Shown here: positions 7,868-17,922 of the stretch, in pieces
Layout: the number at the start of each line of letters is the position of its first letter
Numbering within the stretch: the first letter of the stretch is position 1
DNA from: CALSMU01 sp965230225
GTDB lineage: Bacteria > Bacteroidota > Bacteroidia > Flavobacteriales_D > Parvicellaceae
Length of the DNA: 64,000 nt
Assembly: GCA_965230225.1 (NCBI GenBank)
Contig: CBDDKM010000010.1
Span: 124,001-188,000 of the forward strand
Reading direction: 5' to 3'
Made by a program: the position numbers and the translations under genes
Notes under the pieces: model-generated
Databases searched by the model: none
Told to the model about the DNA's origin: nothing
What the model saw: the letters and a program-made list of their open reading frames with translations, nothing else

Positions 7868-7889
7868 CCGACATGTAACAAGTGGTGGT

Positions 7890-10385
7890 TTATTGCATGT
7901 CACCTATGGAGTTATTATCTCCACTATTATTGCTTTTGGTTCTTCTCTTTTGTTTCCCCTGCACCTGTTTCCCAAAGAAGTAGTTAAAGTTGATAGAGAA
8001 CTGTCGAGACTCCCATTTGTGATAAGTCTGGAAATCCAGATCATAAGTCTCATCACTTTCGAAAGTAAAATTCATGGTGTTGAAGATGTCTCTTACCCTT
8101 ACACTAATGGTTCCTCGTTTATCCAGTATTGATTTTTGAAGGGAAAGGTTTAGTCCGTAACGAGGTAAAATATACCCCTGTGTTACCAACATACCACCAT
8201 TATATCTTAAAGAAACTTGCGACTGGATTCCATTTTTAAATCCGTAAGACACTGCCGCTTTAGAGTTCCATCCATTAGAAGGTACGTTCTCCCCAACTTG
8301 TTCGCTGTCTGTAATTCTGGATGCCCAATAATTAAACGAACCAGTTACTCTCATTTTCTTCATCGGTCGGTAAGACAAAATAAACTCAGCTCCTCCTACA
8401 TTGGCTGTGCTGAAATTTTGAAAAGAAACTACCGAGACTTGTCCTTCCTGAGTTAGGAAGCGACGAATCATATCGTTAATCTGGCGATAATAAATAGTTG
8501 AGTTCAAAGTGAACTTTTGAGCCATTTTAATATATCCAGCTTCGTAAACATTGATAAACTCCGGTTGTAGGAACGGATTACCAATGTGGAAAGAATAAGG
8601 ATTTGAATAGCTGGCAAATGGGTTTAACTGATGCATCTTTGGTCGGTTAATTCTACGACTATAGCTCAACTGAAACTCATTTCCTTCGTTCATTTTATAA
8701 GATAAATGAGCAGATGGGAACAGGCTTATATAAGAAGTATCAAATTGTTCTCCTGTATTAATGAGCTTTGACTTTAGGTCAGTTTGCTCTAACCTTGCCC
8801 CTACTTTAATTCCAAACTGATTGAATTCTTTTGCCAGGGTAAAATATCCTGCATATACCTGTTGTCCGTATTCGAACTCATTATTGATGGAAGTATCAGG
8901 TTCAAATATTTCGGACGAATAACTCCAGGTTTCACTATCAATTCCCTCCATCTTGTTTCTGGTGGTACTGTGTATCCCGGCCTCTAACATTAAACTATCG
9001 TTAATCGGCAATACGTAATCCCCTCTGATGTACAATACTTCCGAATTAGAAGTGGAATTAACATTTTGCACAAACGGACTTCCCAAATCTACCCCTGTTA
9101 AATCGTAAAAATGTTCGTCGTACTCTCCCAGCGACAGCGAATTATTCAAATCGTAATTAATGTCTAAATCAAATGTACTTCCCGGCTTTTTGAATTGAGT
9201 TTGCCAACCTCCGTTAATGTTTACACGATCGCCAGGGCTATCCGTAGTAGAAACCCTCAACGAAGAATCCAGCATCACACCTTCCAATGTTCTGTTTACG
9301 TTCCATAAATCTCCGTTCGAAACTCCCTCCTTTAGGTTGTAATTACCAGAGATGTACAGGGTATTCTTATCGTTTACAAAGAAATCTGCTCCTACCTTGG
9401 CATTATAATTAACACCAGCCCAAATTCCCTCATTTTCAGAATACATTCTGTACAAGGTATCATTTAACTCATAAGTTCTGTCCGTGTTACCGGAGTACCA
9501 ATGTGGCCCGTTATAATAACTTAAATTGGTATATAGGTTCAACTTATCTGTTTTGTAATTAAGCATCAAAGAAGCATTGTACTTCGGTGTTTTACCATAG
9601 CTAAATCCCAGATTTGAATTGCCATTAAACCCTTTGTTTTTGTTCTTTTTAAGAATGATGTTTATGATCCCTGACATTCCTTCCGGATCGTATTTAGCAG
9701 AAGGATTGGTTACAATTTCCACCTTAGAAATATCACTTGCAGGAAGTTGTTTCATTAACTGAGATACGGAAATGGAAGATGGTCTACCATCAATCAGAAT
9801 ATTTACATTCTTATCTCCCCTTAGCGTTATGTTATCCTCTTCGTCCACATCTACGGAAGGAACATTTCTTAGTACATCCAATCCAGAACCTCCTTTAGAA
9901 TCCATATCTTTTTCGGCATTAAATACCTTCTTGTCAATACGGGTTTCCATCAGACTAGCTTCTGTCGAAATTTCTACAGCATCTAAAGCTCCATCCGCCA
10001 CTTTAATTTTAATCTCACCTGCATTTACGTTAGGTGCTTTAGGAGTTACCTTAATATCCGATACTAACTGAGCATCATAACCAATAAAAGTGGACTTTAG
10101 GTAAAACATTCCATAGGGTACCTTTTCCATTAAAAATATTCCCTGGTTGTTGCTAATTGCTCCTGTTACCAAAGTAGAATCTTTAATCTTAAAAAGAGAG
10201 ACTGTTGCAAACTCCACAGGCTCACCGGACTCATGGTCTATGATTTTACCGGTAATGGTTCCGTTTGTGGGCATTTTACCTCCTGGCTTTCCTCCCATGT
10301 TTCCACCAGGATGTTGAGCAGAGGCATTTATACCTATTAAAATTAATGCAGAAAAAAGTAGCCCTACTAAAGAATTTAGGTTCAT
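7890..10385 (-). CDS. TonB-dependent outer-membrane receptor with CarboxypepD_reg-like domain
   Basis: 831 residues. Signal peptide (MNLNSLVGLLFSALILIGINASAQ), then a Gly/Met-rich linker. A carboxypeptidase-regulatory-like beta-sandwich follows at about residues 40-130 (GTITGKIIDHESGEPVEFATVSLF), then a plug domain at about 140-245 (VLRNVPSVDVDEEDNITLRG; NVNILIDGRPSS; VEIVTNPSAKYDPEGMSGIINI). The remainder is an outer-membrane beta-barrel of the type labelled outer membrane beta-barrel family protein. It imports or senses an unknown substrate at the outer membrane. The C-terminus is unusually basic and polar (QGKQKRRTKSNNSGDNNS). It is monocistronic by position, with its own promoter-like -7 element and a strong terminator. 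Substrate cannot be inferred. Confidence 0.9.
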   Translation of the reverse strand: MNLNSLVGLLFSALILIGINASAQHPGGNMGGKPGGKMPTNGTITGKIIDHESGEPVEFATVSLFKIKDSTLVTGAISNNQGIFLMEKVPYGMFYLKSTFIGYDAQLVSDIKVTPKAPNVNAGEIKIKVADGALDAVEISTEASLMETRIDKKVFNAEKDMDSKGGSGLDVLRNVPSVDVDEEDNITLRGDKNVNILIDGRPSSISVSQLMKQLPASDISKVEIVTNPSAKYDPEGMSGIINIILKKNKNKGFNGNSNLGFSYGKTPKYNASLMLNYKTDKLNLYTNLSYYNGPHWYSGNTDRTYELNDTLYRMYSENEGIWAGVNYNAKVGADFFVNDKNTLYISGNYNLKEGVSNGDLWNVNRTLEGVMLDSSLRVSTTDSPGDRVNINGGWQTQFKKPGSTFDLDINYDLNNSLSLGEYDEHFYDLTGVDLGSPFVQNVNSTSNSEVLYIRGDYVLPINDSLMLEAGIHSTTRNKMEGIDSETWSYSSEIFEPDTSINNEFEYGQQVYAGYFTLAKEFNQFGIKVGARLEQTDLKSKLINTGEQFDTSYISLFPSAHLSYKMNEGNEFQLSYSRRINRPKMHQLNPFASYSNPYSFHIGNPFLQPEFINVYEAGYIKMAQKFTLNSTIYYRQINDMIRRFLTQEGQVSVVSFQNFSTANVGGAEFILSYRPMKKMRVTGSFNYWASRITDSEQVGENVPSNGWNSKAAVSYGFKNGIQSQVSLRYNGGMLVTQGYILPRYGLNLSLQKSILDKRGTISVRVRDIFNTMNFTFESDETYDLDFQTYHKWESRQFSINFNYFFGKQVQGKQKRRTKSNNSGDNNSIGDMQ

Positions 10386-10404
10386 TTTGTGGTTGTTTTA
10401 AGAT

Positions 10405-10412
10405 CAAAAATA
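10405..10412 (-). promoter_or_regulatory. Candidate -7 element for the TonB receptor gene
   Basis: TATTTTTG on the minus strand fits TAnnTTTG and lies 20 bases before the ATG at 10385. No convincing -33 element is spaced correctly. The rest of the gap (10413-10717) has no supportable gene; it contains two similar short pieces, CGCTGCGCTTAAAGAC and ACTTCGCTCAAAGAC, and half of the palindrome seen at 7069. Confidence 0.3.
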
Positions 10413-10717
10413 GTTTCTTATTTAGGGCAATTCGACCAAATTTGATGAACGGAATTCAGGAATTATACTATCCAACCAATAACAAGTTCAATTTTAGCCC
10501 AAAAGCCCCAACAAATGTACTTTAGCACACTTTTCTACTCGTTATTAACCAGTTAATGGATGTTAAGACGAAGTTAATTTTTGAATACTGGAGATTGAAG
10601 AGTGGTTTCAATAGATATTAGATCGCTGCGCTTAAAGACATATATAGCTATCGGGACACTTCGCTCAAAGACTCGTTCATAACTGTACATCCAACACAGC
10701 AAACTCCTTACTGATGT

Positions 10718-11062
10718 CTACCCTCCTTTTTTCTTCACTTTGTAGCCCATGCTTTCCAGTAGAGAGGCCACTTTATCTTTCAATTCACCTTGTATGATAA
10801 TGTCTCCATCTTTAACAGCTCCTCCTACTCCACATTTGGACTTAAGTGTTTTTGCTAAATCCTTAAGATCTTCTTCAGCTCCTACAAACCCTTCTACCAG
10901 AGTAACTGCCTTACCTTTTCTTTGTTTACGATCTATGGATACATAGAGAAGTTGATCCTCTGGATCGAGGGTTTCTTCTTCCAGCTCTTCATCGTACTCG
11001 TATTCAAAGTTTTGGTTCGTGGAATACACCACGTCTACTCTCTTCTTTTTGTTCTTTCCCAT
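10718..11062 (-). CDS. SUI1/YciH-family translation initiation factor
   Basis: 114 residues. The C-terminal two thirds is an SUI1 (eIF1-like) domain: RKQRKGKAVTLVEGFVGAEEDLKDLAKTLKS, then CGVGGAVKDGDIIIQGELKDKV, with a basic end. Bacterial members (YciH type) bind the small ribosomal subunit and have been linked to initiation fidelity under stress. The N-terminus is Lys-rich (MGKNKKKRVDVVY) with an acidic stretch (YEYDEELEEETLDPEDQ). It starts 11 bases after the DUF389 gene stop in the same direction, so the two are probably co-transcribed. Confidence 0.9.
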   Translation of the reverse strand: MGKNKKKRVDVVYSTNQNFEYEYDEELEEETLDPEDQLLYVSIDRKQRKGKAVTLVEGFVGAEEDLKDLAKTLKSKCGVGGAVKDGDIIIQGELKDKVASLLESMGYKVKKKGG

Positions 11063-11073
11063 GATCAGCTGGT

Positions 11074-12576
11074 TTAATAATTAAGTACCTTAAGGTTATT
11101 GATGGATGTTTTCGTAGCCAATTCAATTTCTGTTCTAATTGCTTCGGTAAAACGAGGTGTTTTCTGAGCTATGGTTAAAGAATCTACTCGATCTTTCCAG
11201 TGAACATTAACCACATAAACAGTATCAATTTTATCAGAGAAAGTACTTTCAAACGCTTTTGAATAGGTAAATCGATCAATTTCAGGGAAACTACTTTTGA
11301 TTCGTTTCTCTAGAGCATAAAGATTTACTTCCGACGATTGAAGCTTGATTAACTCGTTTCGGTAAAAATCCCTTTCTTCAGCGATGGTAGCCTTTTCTGA
11401 CAATTGATTTTCGTAGAATTTATCAAACAACTGCAACTGAATATTGGCAGTATCTACCTTTTGTTGTTTAGTACTCTGCTTAATTATAATATTCACATCA
11501 TTCAGGTTATACCGATGTCTTAACTCCTTCCAAAGTTCTTGTTGCTCTTTGTCTATATAATCACCACTCACCCAAATGCTAATTTCTGAGGTATCTTTGT
11601 AATACGTTAAAGTAGGGTCAAGTTTGATATTTCTGTTGCGATTAATGTGCTCCAGTTCTGTTAAATACTCATTGGCATTTTGCTCAAAAATCGATTCTCT
11701 AATTACAGAAACAAATTTGAATACACTAGGGATTATGATTAGCAGAGCCACTACAAAAGTGTATATCTTAACCTTTCTTTCTGTTTTAGGATTTACAAAA
11801 CTAACCACCGGAAACTTGAGTAACCTCAATACAATTATGGTGGATAAAGCAATGAAAAATGAGTTTAATAAGAACAGATAAATGGCCCCAAAGAAATAGT
11901 TCCAATTATGAATGGCCAGGGCATAACCTGCTGTACACATTGGTGGCATTAATGCTGTAGCAATGGCCACACCTGGCACAACAGTAGCGGCTGCACTTTT
12001 GTGTTTGGTAGAGGCTGCAATTACCCCAGCTAACCCTCCAAAAAAGGCTACTAATACCACTAATACATGAGGCTTTGTTCTACCCAGTAGTTCCGATGTT
12101 TCCGCTTTAAGCGGAGTAAAAAAGAAATAGATATAAGAAGCCGCCAAACTGGCCCCCACCATAATGGCGAAGTTGATTAACGACTTAATTAATGTTTGAA
12201 AATCGTTGGTGGCTATGGACAGTCCCAACCCACGAATTGGCCCCATTAAAGGTGAAATAAGCATGGCCCCAACAATAACTGCTGTATCGTTATTGTTTAG
12301 TCCAATAGAGGCCACCACAATGGAACAGATTAAAATCCATACGTTTGATCCGTAGAATTCAATCCCGTCCTTTATGCCTTGCACCGTTCCTTTTCGATCC
12401 ACCTCATCCTTAATAGAAATGGTTTTCAGAAAGAACTCCAATAAGGTTCTAGGGAGAGATTTTAATTGTTCCGCATCCAAATTAACCTTGGTGGGGTCAT
12501 AATCAATTTTCTCCCCATTCTTTAAGGGCTCCGGTTCGTTTAAAGGTACTTCTTCTTCGTTATTTTCGTCCTTCAT
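11074..12576 (-). CDS. DUF389-domain integral membrane protein
   Basis: 500 residues. An acidic N-terminal tail (about 70 residues) is followed by a DUF389 domain with about seven membrane segments at roughly 78-93, 97-121, 133-153, 170-190, 198-221, 227-253 and 271-290. Typical family motifs are present: IVGAMLISPLMGPI, and VVPGVAIATALMPPMCTAGY. The last 200 residues are soluble and predicted alpha/beta with helical stretches (YENQLSEKATIAEERDFY). The molecular function of DUF389 proteins is not established. It is upstream of the SUI1 gene by 11 bases and downstream of the patatin-like gene by 83 bases, all in one direction. Confidence 0.85.
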   Translation of the reverse strand: MKDENNEEEVPLNEPEPLKNGEKIDYDPTKVNLDAEQLKSLPRTLLEFFLKTISIKDEVDRKGTVQGIKDGIEFYGSNVWILICSIVVASIGLNNNDTAVIVGAMLISPLMGPIRGLGLSIATNDFQTLIKSLINFAIMVGASLAASYIYFFFTPLKAETSELLGRTKPHVLVVLVAFFGGLAGVIAASTKHKSAAATVVPGVAIATALMPPMCTAGYALAIHNWNYFFGAIYLFLLNSFFIALSTIIVLRLLKFPVVSFVNPKTERKVKIYTFVVALLIIIPSVFKFVSVIRESIFEQNANEYLTELEHINRNRNIKLDPTLTYYKDTSEISIWVSGDYIDKEQQELWKELRHRYNLNDVNIIIKQSTKQQKVDTANIQLQLFDKFYENQLSEKATIAEERDFYRNELIKLQSSEVNLYALEKRIKSSFPEIDRFTYSKAFESTFSDKIDTVYVVNVHWKDRVDSLTIAQKTPRFTEAIRTEIELATKTSINNLKVLNY

Positions 12577-12659
12577 AGATGATTCCTCTTACGGAAATGA
12601 AAGTAAATAATTTTGTCTGTATCACCAACAGAAGCTAGCATTTTGTGAATATCCCTTCA

Positions 12660-14960
12660 CTACTCTTCATTAAGCACCTCCATTAATCGGTTGAGCGACT
12701 TTTGATTATCGGAATTATTCATAGCATTCAAAATTCGTTTTTTATCCAACCCTGTTAAATGAAAACTCATGGTAATCTCATCCTCTACATCCTGATACAG
12801 GTAAAATGTTACCACATCCAACTGATCTCCCATTAAGTCCTGAGCCATTTGTAACATTTGGTCATTGTTGTAATCATGCGTTTTTAAGATGTTTCCGTAA
12901 ATGGTAGAAAATGGGGTAAACAATCGCTGCATGATAGAACCACTATTGGGGTTTTCGACTTCGAAATATTTTTGCTGATCCCTTACCTGCACCACTAATA
13001 CACCACTGGTGTTTTCTGCAATCCAATCTTTAAAGGTGGTTAAAAAATCAACGGACAACTTCGTTCCATAATTATCCCTTAACCCTGCATCCATCACTTC
13101 TACCGGAGGGTCTGTAGGCAGCGACACCATTGGTAATACATAAGGGAAGGTGGCACTCATTCGAATAGCACTGGTGATCTTTAAGTTAACAGCATTGTTA
13201 TCGCAAAACAATTGTCTAAATTCTATATTTTCCAACGAATGATAAGTACTCGTGTACAAAGAACTATCCTGATAAGCCAAATAGGAAATTGGTTGAGAAG
13301 AAATCAATAATCTTCTCCCGTCATTTACAATGGTTGGGGAGTAAATTATGGTTGGAATCTTCGCCTCTTTTTCTGGCAAATAATAATCATGCAAACGCTT
13401 GTCGTGAAAAGCATTTAGATTCTCCACCATTTTTTGCTCAAAGAAGTATCCTCGATCTTTAGTGTAAGTATAATTTCCATCATGAATAGTTTGGTACCTT
13501 ATAAAGAAGTCGGATGTGGCGATACTGAATGCCATTGGGTTTAAGAGGTCTTTACAAATATTATCTCTGTACTGTTGATCGTACATATCAAACCCAGGGT
13601 TCTCCTTCTTCTGTAAATACAATTCTCTCAAGTAGGATGCTCCTATTATTCCTCCTGAGGCACCTGTAATCATGTGTGTTCGATCCAATAGTTTACCACC
13701 AGTAATGCTATCCACATAAGAGAGAGAATGCATGGTCCACAGGGCGGACCTCAACCCACCACCACTCACATTTAGCAATACCAACTTAGGTTTTCCAACT
13801 TCTCCATCTTCAATTACTGTATTCTCCAACTTCCAGTTCTCCAATGTTTCCAAGGTATGTTCTATGGATTCCTGATACGTTTTGTTGTCTCCACATACAT
13901 TTCGCAAATCGTTCATTCTGTAGGAAGCTGTTACGTTGTAATCAATTCCATAGGCATAATTCTTAAACCTAAACGCTTCATAATTGTTAGAGGCATAGTT
14001 GATGATCAGTAGGAGTACTATTAAAATACTTAATGTCCAACCTCTAAACCAGGAATAAAATGCACTAAACAACAGTAAAAAAAGAGTAAACAACAAGAAG
14101 ATACTTGCGGCAGCCGGAATGTTGATCCAATCTACTTCCCGGAACAATCCTAAGATGATAAAAGACACCACTAAAAACATCTCAAAAATGGCTGCATTAA
14201 TGTGGTTCTGAGCAAATACTTTTCTTAGTAGTTCTTTATCGTAATGCTTACTGCTACGTGCCATTTGAATTTTTAAAATTCCTCCCATATAGGAATGCAC
14301 TTTCCACTCTTCTCTTTTAGAGAAACGCTGATACCATTTCACCTTTTTTATCAATGCTGCTTCTTTAGCTGAGTCCCCCAGTAAACTATCAAAATAATGG
14401 GCATCCTTACCACTTATTTTGTAAACGTTTTTGTTGAAACGGATAAAATACAAGGTGGAAACAAAAATAAAAGAAAGGATACCTAACCCTAGTCCAGATA
14501 TGTTTACAATGGCTTCGTAGAACGGCAGTAATTGCTCTGTAATTTGAAACTTAAATGACCTTCCGATCAGAGTAAACACAAAAAACAAAGGAATTAAATG
14601 ATTGTTATAGCAAAACTTAACAAAGGGCCTGGATAGAGTTGCCAAAAAAGGAAACTCTCTGGCAAACATAATATAGCTATAGATATTGAAGGCCATAATA
14701 AACCCTCCTAATGCAATTCCCAGCAACATGTAAGACAAGAAATTAACCTCTCCCAGATACTCTGGTGATAAGAAAAGGTGAGAGATTCCATAGTTGCTCC
14801 CCATCATGTCGGTAACATAGGCAAACAACACCAACCAGAACACCAAAAGAATATGATTTCTCTTGATGTGCATCATCACCAACTGAACAGGAAAAAAATG
14901 GCTAATCCTATATAAAATACTTTTGTGATGTTTGGGTTTATGGTTGTTTCTAGACGTCAC
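12660..14960 (-). CDS. Membrane-anchored patatin-like phospholipase
   Basis: 766 residues. The first about 330 residues contain some seven hydrophobic segments (for example 36-55, 74-100, 122-140, 152-173, 258-275, 281-303, 306-321). The rest is a patatin-like acyl hydrolase domain: oxyanion motif SGGGLRS at about 399-405, nucleophile elbow GASGG (GXSXG) at 433-437 with Ser435, and the Asp motif DAGLRDNYG at about 624-632 (DAG in place of the usual DGG/DGA). Family knowledge predicts Ser-Asp dyad cleavage of membrane lipid acyl esters. The membrane-anchored architecture occurs in Bacteroidota; the substrate is unknown. ATG at 14960 has no Shine-Dalgarno sequence. Confidence 0.85.
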   Translation of the reverse strand: MTSRNNHKPKHHKSILYRISHFFPVQLVMMHIKRNHILLVFWLVLFAYVTDMMGSNYGISHLFLSPEYLGEVNFLSYMLLGIALGGFIMAFNIYSYIMFAREFPFLATLSRPFVKFCYNNHLIPLFFVFTLIGRSFKFQITEQLLPFYEAIVNISGLGLGILSFIFVSTLYFIRFNKNVYKISGKDAHYFDSLLGDSAKEAALIKKVKWYQRFSKREEWKVHSYMGGILKIQMARSSKHYDKELLRKVFAQNHINAAIFEMFLVVSFIILGLFREVDWINIPAAASIFLLFTLFLLLFSAFYSWFRGWTLSILIVLLLIINYASNNYEAFRFKNYAYGIDYNVTASYRMNDLRNVCGDNKTYQESIEHTLETLENWKLENTVIEDGEVGKPKLVLLNVSGGGLRSALWTMHSLSYVDSITGGKLLDRTHMITGASGGIIGASYLRELYLQKKENPGFDMYDQQYRDNICKDLLNPMAFSIATSDFFIRYQTIHDGNYTYTKDRGYFFEQKMVENLNAFHDKRLHDYYLPEKEAKIPTIIYSPTIVNDGRRLLISSQPISYLAYQDSSLYTSTYHSLENIEFRQLFCDNNAVNLKITSAIRMSATFPYVLPMVSLPTDPPVEVMDAGLRDNYGTKLSVDFLTTFKDWIAENTSGVLVVQVRDQQKYFEVENPNSGSIMQRLFTPFSTIYGNILKTHDYNNDQMLQMAQDLMGDQLDVVTFYLYQDVEDEITMSFHLTGLDKKRILNAMNNSDNQKSLNRLMEVLNEE

Positions 14961-15058
14961 TATTTTAACTACGGAAAAAACCTCTAAAAAGTTATATATA
15001 TTGTATAAAGCAACATATATTTTATTTAAAGGTTAAAACTTACCGTTATTTTAAAATT

Positions 15059-15577
15059 TTATTCTTCTTTTGAATCAGCTTTAGGACGTTTCAAGTTTAA
15101 AGAGTTCCAGTTGAGTGCAAAAAGCCCAATGGCAACCAAACTAAATATCAAAGTAGTAAAATCAAACTCCACCACTCTGGTAATGATCATTAGCCAAAAA
15201 GGCATTAAAAGAGTGACTATAGAATAGGTATAAAAACCTCCTTTTTTCTTGCGCCACATTAAGATTACTCCAAATATTGCGATAATATGCAGTAAAGCAT
15301 AGGAAAAGAAAAAATTGCTTCCGGCACCTTTAATTACTTCCTCAAAAGCACCTTCTTTGATTCGATCTCCCTGAATAGCAATTAACATTCCGATAAAACC
15401 ATAAAACAAAATCATTAGTAAACTCCACCCCAAGTTTGCCCAGCATAAAATTCTAAGAAACAACGGTGGTGTCTTTTTACCCAAGACAATTCTCTTTAGT
15501 AAACGAAGGTTTCGCTTAAGAATACTGATTTCGGGGGTTACATTTTCTTTTTTCTCAGGGGTAACTTCCTCTTTCAT
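15059..15577 (-). CDS. Hypothetical four-helix membrane protein (172 aa)
   Basis: A charged N-terminus (KEEVTPEKKENVTPE) is followed by about four hydrophobic helices near residues 42-65 (FLRILCWANLGWSLLMILFYGFIGML), 88-110 (FFFSYALLHIIAIFGVILMW), 115-132 and 137-155, and a basic tail. It overlaps the upstream gene by four bases (ATGA-type junction), which implies translational coupling. The two neighbouring small membrane proteins look alike in topology (N-terminal charged, four helices, LRILC motif before helix 1), so they may be paralogues. No function recognised. Confidence 0.65.
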   Translation of the reverse strand: MKEEVTPEKKENVTPEISILKRNLRLLKRIVLGKKTPPLFLRILCWANLGWSLLMILFYGFIGMLIAIQGDRIKEGAFEEVIKGAGSNFFFSYALLHIIAIFGVILMWRKKKGGFYTYSIVTLLMPFWLMIITRVVEFDFTTLIFSLVAIGLFALNWNSLNLKRPKADSKEE

Positions 15578-16062
15578 CTATTTAAATATCTTTTTTGCGT
15601 GGTAAATAATCCAACATATACAAGGGTAATGGCAATACTGCCCATACCAACTATTGAAGTACCTGAACTTCCAAACATTGCCACTGGTAGGGCAACGTAG
15701 GCCAACTGAAAGATCACATAAATAGTATATCCCATTTTTAATCTGGAGAACATCATGGTTACTCCCAAAAGAGCCAGGATATCAATGATGGCTCTGTAAA
15801 AATACATGTCTGAAATACGAATTAACCCAGCCTCAGAAATATCAACTCCTGCCGCCGAAAGCACTTCTAATCGATCTTCCATTTGTTCCCATCCAGTCTG
15901 ATCTACTGCATTCTTTAAATCTTCTACCGAACTAAAGCTTAAATACCCAATGGCATCCATGGCCATAGCAGCGGCAAACCCAATCATACTAAGGATACAT
16001 AGAATTCGAAGACTCTTTGGAAACTCTTCTTTCTTTTCTGGTTTACTTGATTTCTTTCCCAT
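15574..16062 (-). CDS. Hypothetical four-helix membrane protein (162 aa)
   Basis: A basic N-terminus (MGKKSSKPEKKEEFPK) precedes a helix starting SLRILCILSMIGFAAAMAMD. An extracytoplasmic loop with a helical stretch (VEDLKNAVDQTGWEQMEDRLEVLS) follows, and then three further hydrophobic helices. It starts 11 bases after the stop of the M61 peptidase gene and overlaps the next membrane-protein gene by four bases, so the three form an operon. The shared LRILC-type motif and topology with the following gene suggest a duplicated pair. Function unknown. Confidence 0.65.
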   Translation of the reverse strand: MGKKSSKPEKKEEFPKSLRILCILSMIGFAAAMAMDAIGYLSFSSVEDLKNAVDQTGWEQMEDRLEVLSAAGVDISEAGLIRISDMYFYRAIIDILALLGVTMMFSRLKMGYTIYVIFQLAYVALPVAMFGSSGTSIVGMGSIAITLVYVGLFTTQKRYLNR

Positions 16063-16073
16063 GTTTTGAACTG

Positions 16074-17738
16074 CTAATTTACAGCATTTACTTTCATTTT
16101 ATACTCAAAAAACCCATTATCATTTTTTTGATTCAGTTGAATTTTCTTCAACTCACCTTCTCGCTCTATGGATAACTGAATTTCTTCTCCACCAAAGTAC
16201 TCCAACCAATTGTTTAAATCATCACTTAGCCGGTATCCATTAATGGAGTGAATCTTATCTCCCGGAATTATTCCTGAGACATCAGCAGATGAACCTTCCT
16301 TAACACCAGAGACAGCAAAAGAACCATTTTTCCAATCTCCTTTTAAGCCATAATTCTCAGCCATTTTTTTTGATGGATTCACTTCAAAACTCCATCCTTC
16401 GTAATTCATGGCTTCTTTTAGGTATGGAGTAAAATCAGTGTGCCCATTCACCAAATCATTGTACACATCATCAAAAGATACTCCTGCTACCTGCTTCATT
16501 AGGTCCCAATAAAGTTCTTCGCTATACCCCTTCTCCATGTTGGTTCTGTTGTACAGTTCCTTCATAACATCATGCAAGCTTCTACTATTTCCAGTTTCTT
16601 TTCGGATTCTCATATCGCAGATATATGCAATTAAAGCTCCCTCTGTATAAATAGAAACTTTTCTTCCAGGCACACCTGCAACGTAGCCATCTAACCAGGT
16701 ATCCCATGATGAATCTGCCACACTGTAATGGTTTATACCATCGTTGGTATAGTGTCTGGTTAATAGTGATTCCAGTTCCTTAAAATATTGCTGTCTGTTA
16801 AATACACCACATTCAAACAAGGTACGATCTCCCATATAGGTAGTTACACCTTCTGCCACATACCCTAATCTGGAATAGTTTTCACGACTAAAATTGTATG
16901 GAAACATTTCTTCAGGACGGATGGCTTTGATGTTCCAGGTATGGTACAACTCATGGGAACTAACCCCCAGTAAGGAATCGTAAAGCTTTCCGAATATCTC
17001 GTAACTAGGACCAAGAGCAATCACTGTAGATTTTTGGTGCTCTACCCCGTGGTAAGCTCTGTAAGGTGTTATTTGATTTAAGAAATGATATTCCTTAACC
17101 GGAAACCCTCCAAATTTCTTCATCTGATAATCAGTAAACATCTGGAAATCTTTAATCAGCTTATCCCAATCCGGTTTTACCTCTCCCTGAAACCAAACAT
17201 GAAAACGAATGTCGTACGATTCGTACATCTTGTGATGTAAAGAAGCCGAAGCGATAAACGGTGAATCTGCTAACTCCTGAAAATCTTCTGCTTCGAAAGT
17301 GAATTTACTCAGTTCTTTTAATGAAGTAGCAACTTTATAGTTTTCCGGCACTTGTAATTCGATTGTACAGACTTCCTCTCTTCCGGGTACATAAACACAG
17401 CAGTTTACAGGGTTAACGTATAGTTGATTCTCATCTAACCAGGTAGCACCTGCGTTCAATTCATTGGAGTAATACTGATACTTAACAATCACCTCATCAT
17501 TTCCAGCACAATCAACCTCCCAGGCATCTTTGCTTACCTTAGTATATGAAAGCGCTACACCATTCTTGTTCTCTATTCTAAAATCCTTTACGTTCTTGGC
17601 AAAGTTTCCTAACTCGTACCTTCCTGGACGCCATGCTGGTAATTGTATGGTTAACTGCCCCTCTCCTTTTGTTTCAATCTCTACGGCAAGTCCTAAAAAG
17701 TGATTGTGTGGTCGTTTTGCTTCGAAAGTATATTTCAT
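16074..17738 (-). CDS. M61-family metallopeptidase with PDZ domain
   Basis: 554 residues, no signal peptide. The N-terminal beta-rich domain (WRPGRYELGNFAKNV) is typical of M61 (glycyl aminopeptidase-like) enzymes. The catalytic gluzincin motif HELYHTWN is at about 262-269, and the third zinc ligand lies in YVAEGVTTYMGD (Glu296). A region with DSSWDTWLDGY follows. The C-terminal 90 residues form a PDZ domain (AVSGVKEGSSADVSGIIPGD, with IHSINGYRLS). The predicted activity is zinc-dependent removal of N-terminal residues from peptides. First gene of a probable operon with two small membrane proteins; divergent from lpdA. Confidence 0.9.
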   Translation of the reverse strand: MKYTFEAKRPHNHFLGLAVEIETKGEGQLTIQLPAWRPGRYELGNFAKNVKDFRIENKNGVALSYTKVSKDAWEVDCAGNDEVIVKYQYYSNELNAGATWLDENQLYVNPVNCCVYVPGREEVCTIELQVPENYKVATSLKELSKFTFEAEDFQELADSPFIASASLHHKMYESYDIRFHVWFQGEVKPDWDKLIKDFQMFTDYQMKKFGGFPVKEYHFLNQITPYRAYHGVEHQKSTVIALGPSYEIFGKLYDSLLGVSSHELYHTWNIKAIRPEEMFPYNFSRENYSRLGYVAEGVTTYMGDRTLFECGVFNRQQYFKELESLLTRHYTNDGINHYSVADSSWDTWLDGYVAGVPGRKVSIYTEGALIAYICDMRIRKETGNSRSLHDVMKELYNRTNMEKGYSEELYWDLMKQVAGVSFDDVYNDLVNGHTDFTPYLKEAMNYEGWSFEVNPSKKMAENYGLKGDWKNGSFAVSGVKEGSSADVSGIIPGDKIHSINGYRLSDDLNNWLEYFGGEEIQLSIEREGELKKIQLNQKNDNGFFEYKMKVNAVN

Positions 17739-17922
17739 AAGATTTTTTTGAATGAAGCAGTAAAGATATGGTCTGAAAAGTTTGGTAAAGAAGCGAGACG
17801 CAATTTTTAATTAACAACTGTACCACTTACTGGTAAAAAAGTACGTGAGATATTTTACATAGAATCGACAAAGAATGGACAACTTTTATTAATTTCGCTG
17901 TCTCTAAAAATTAGAATTTGAT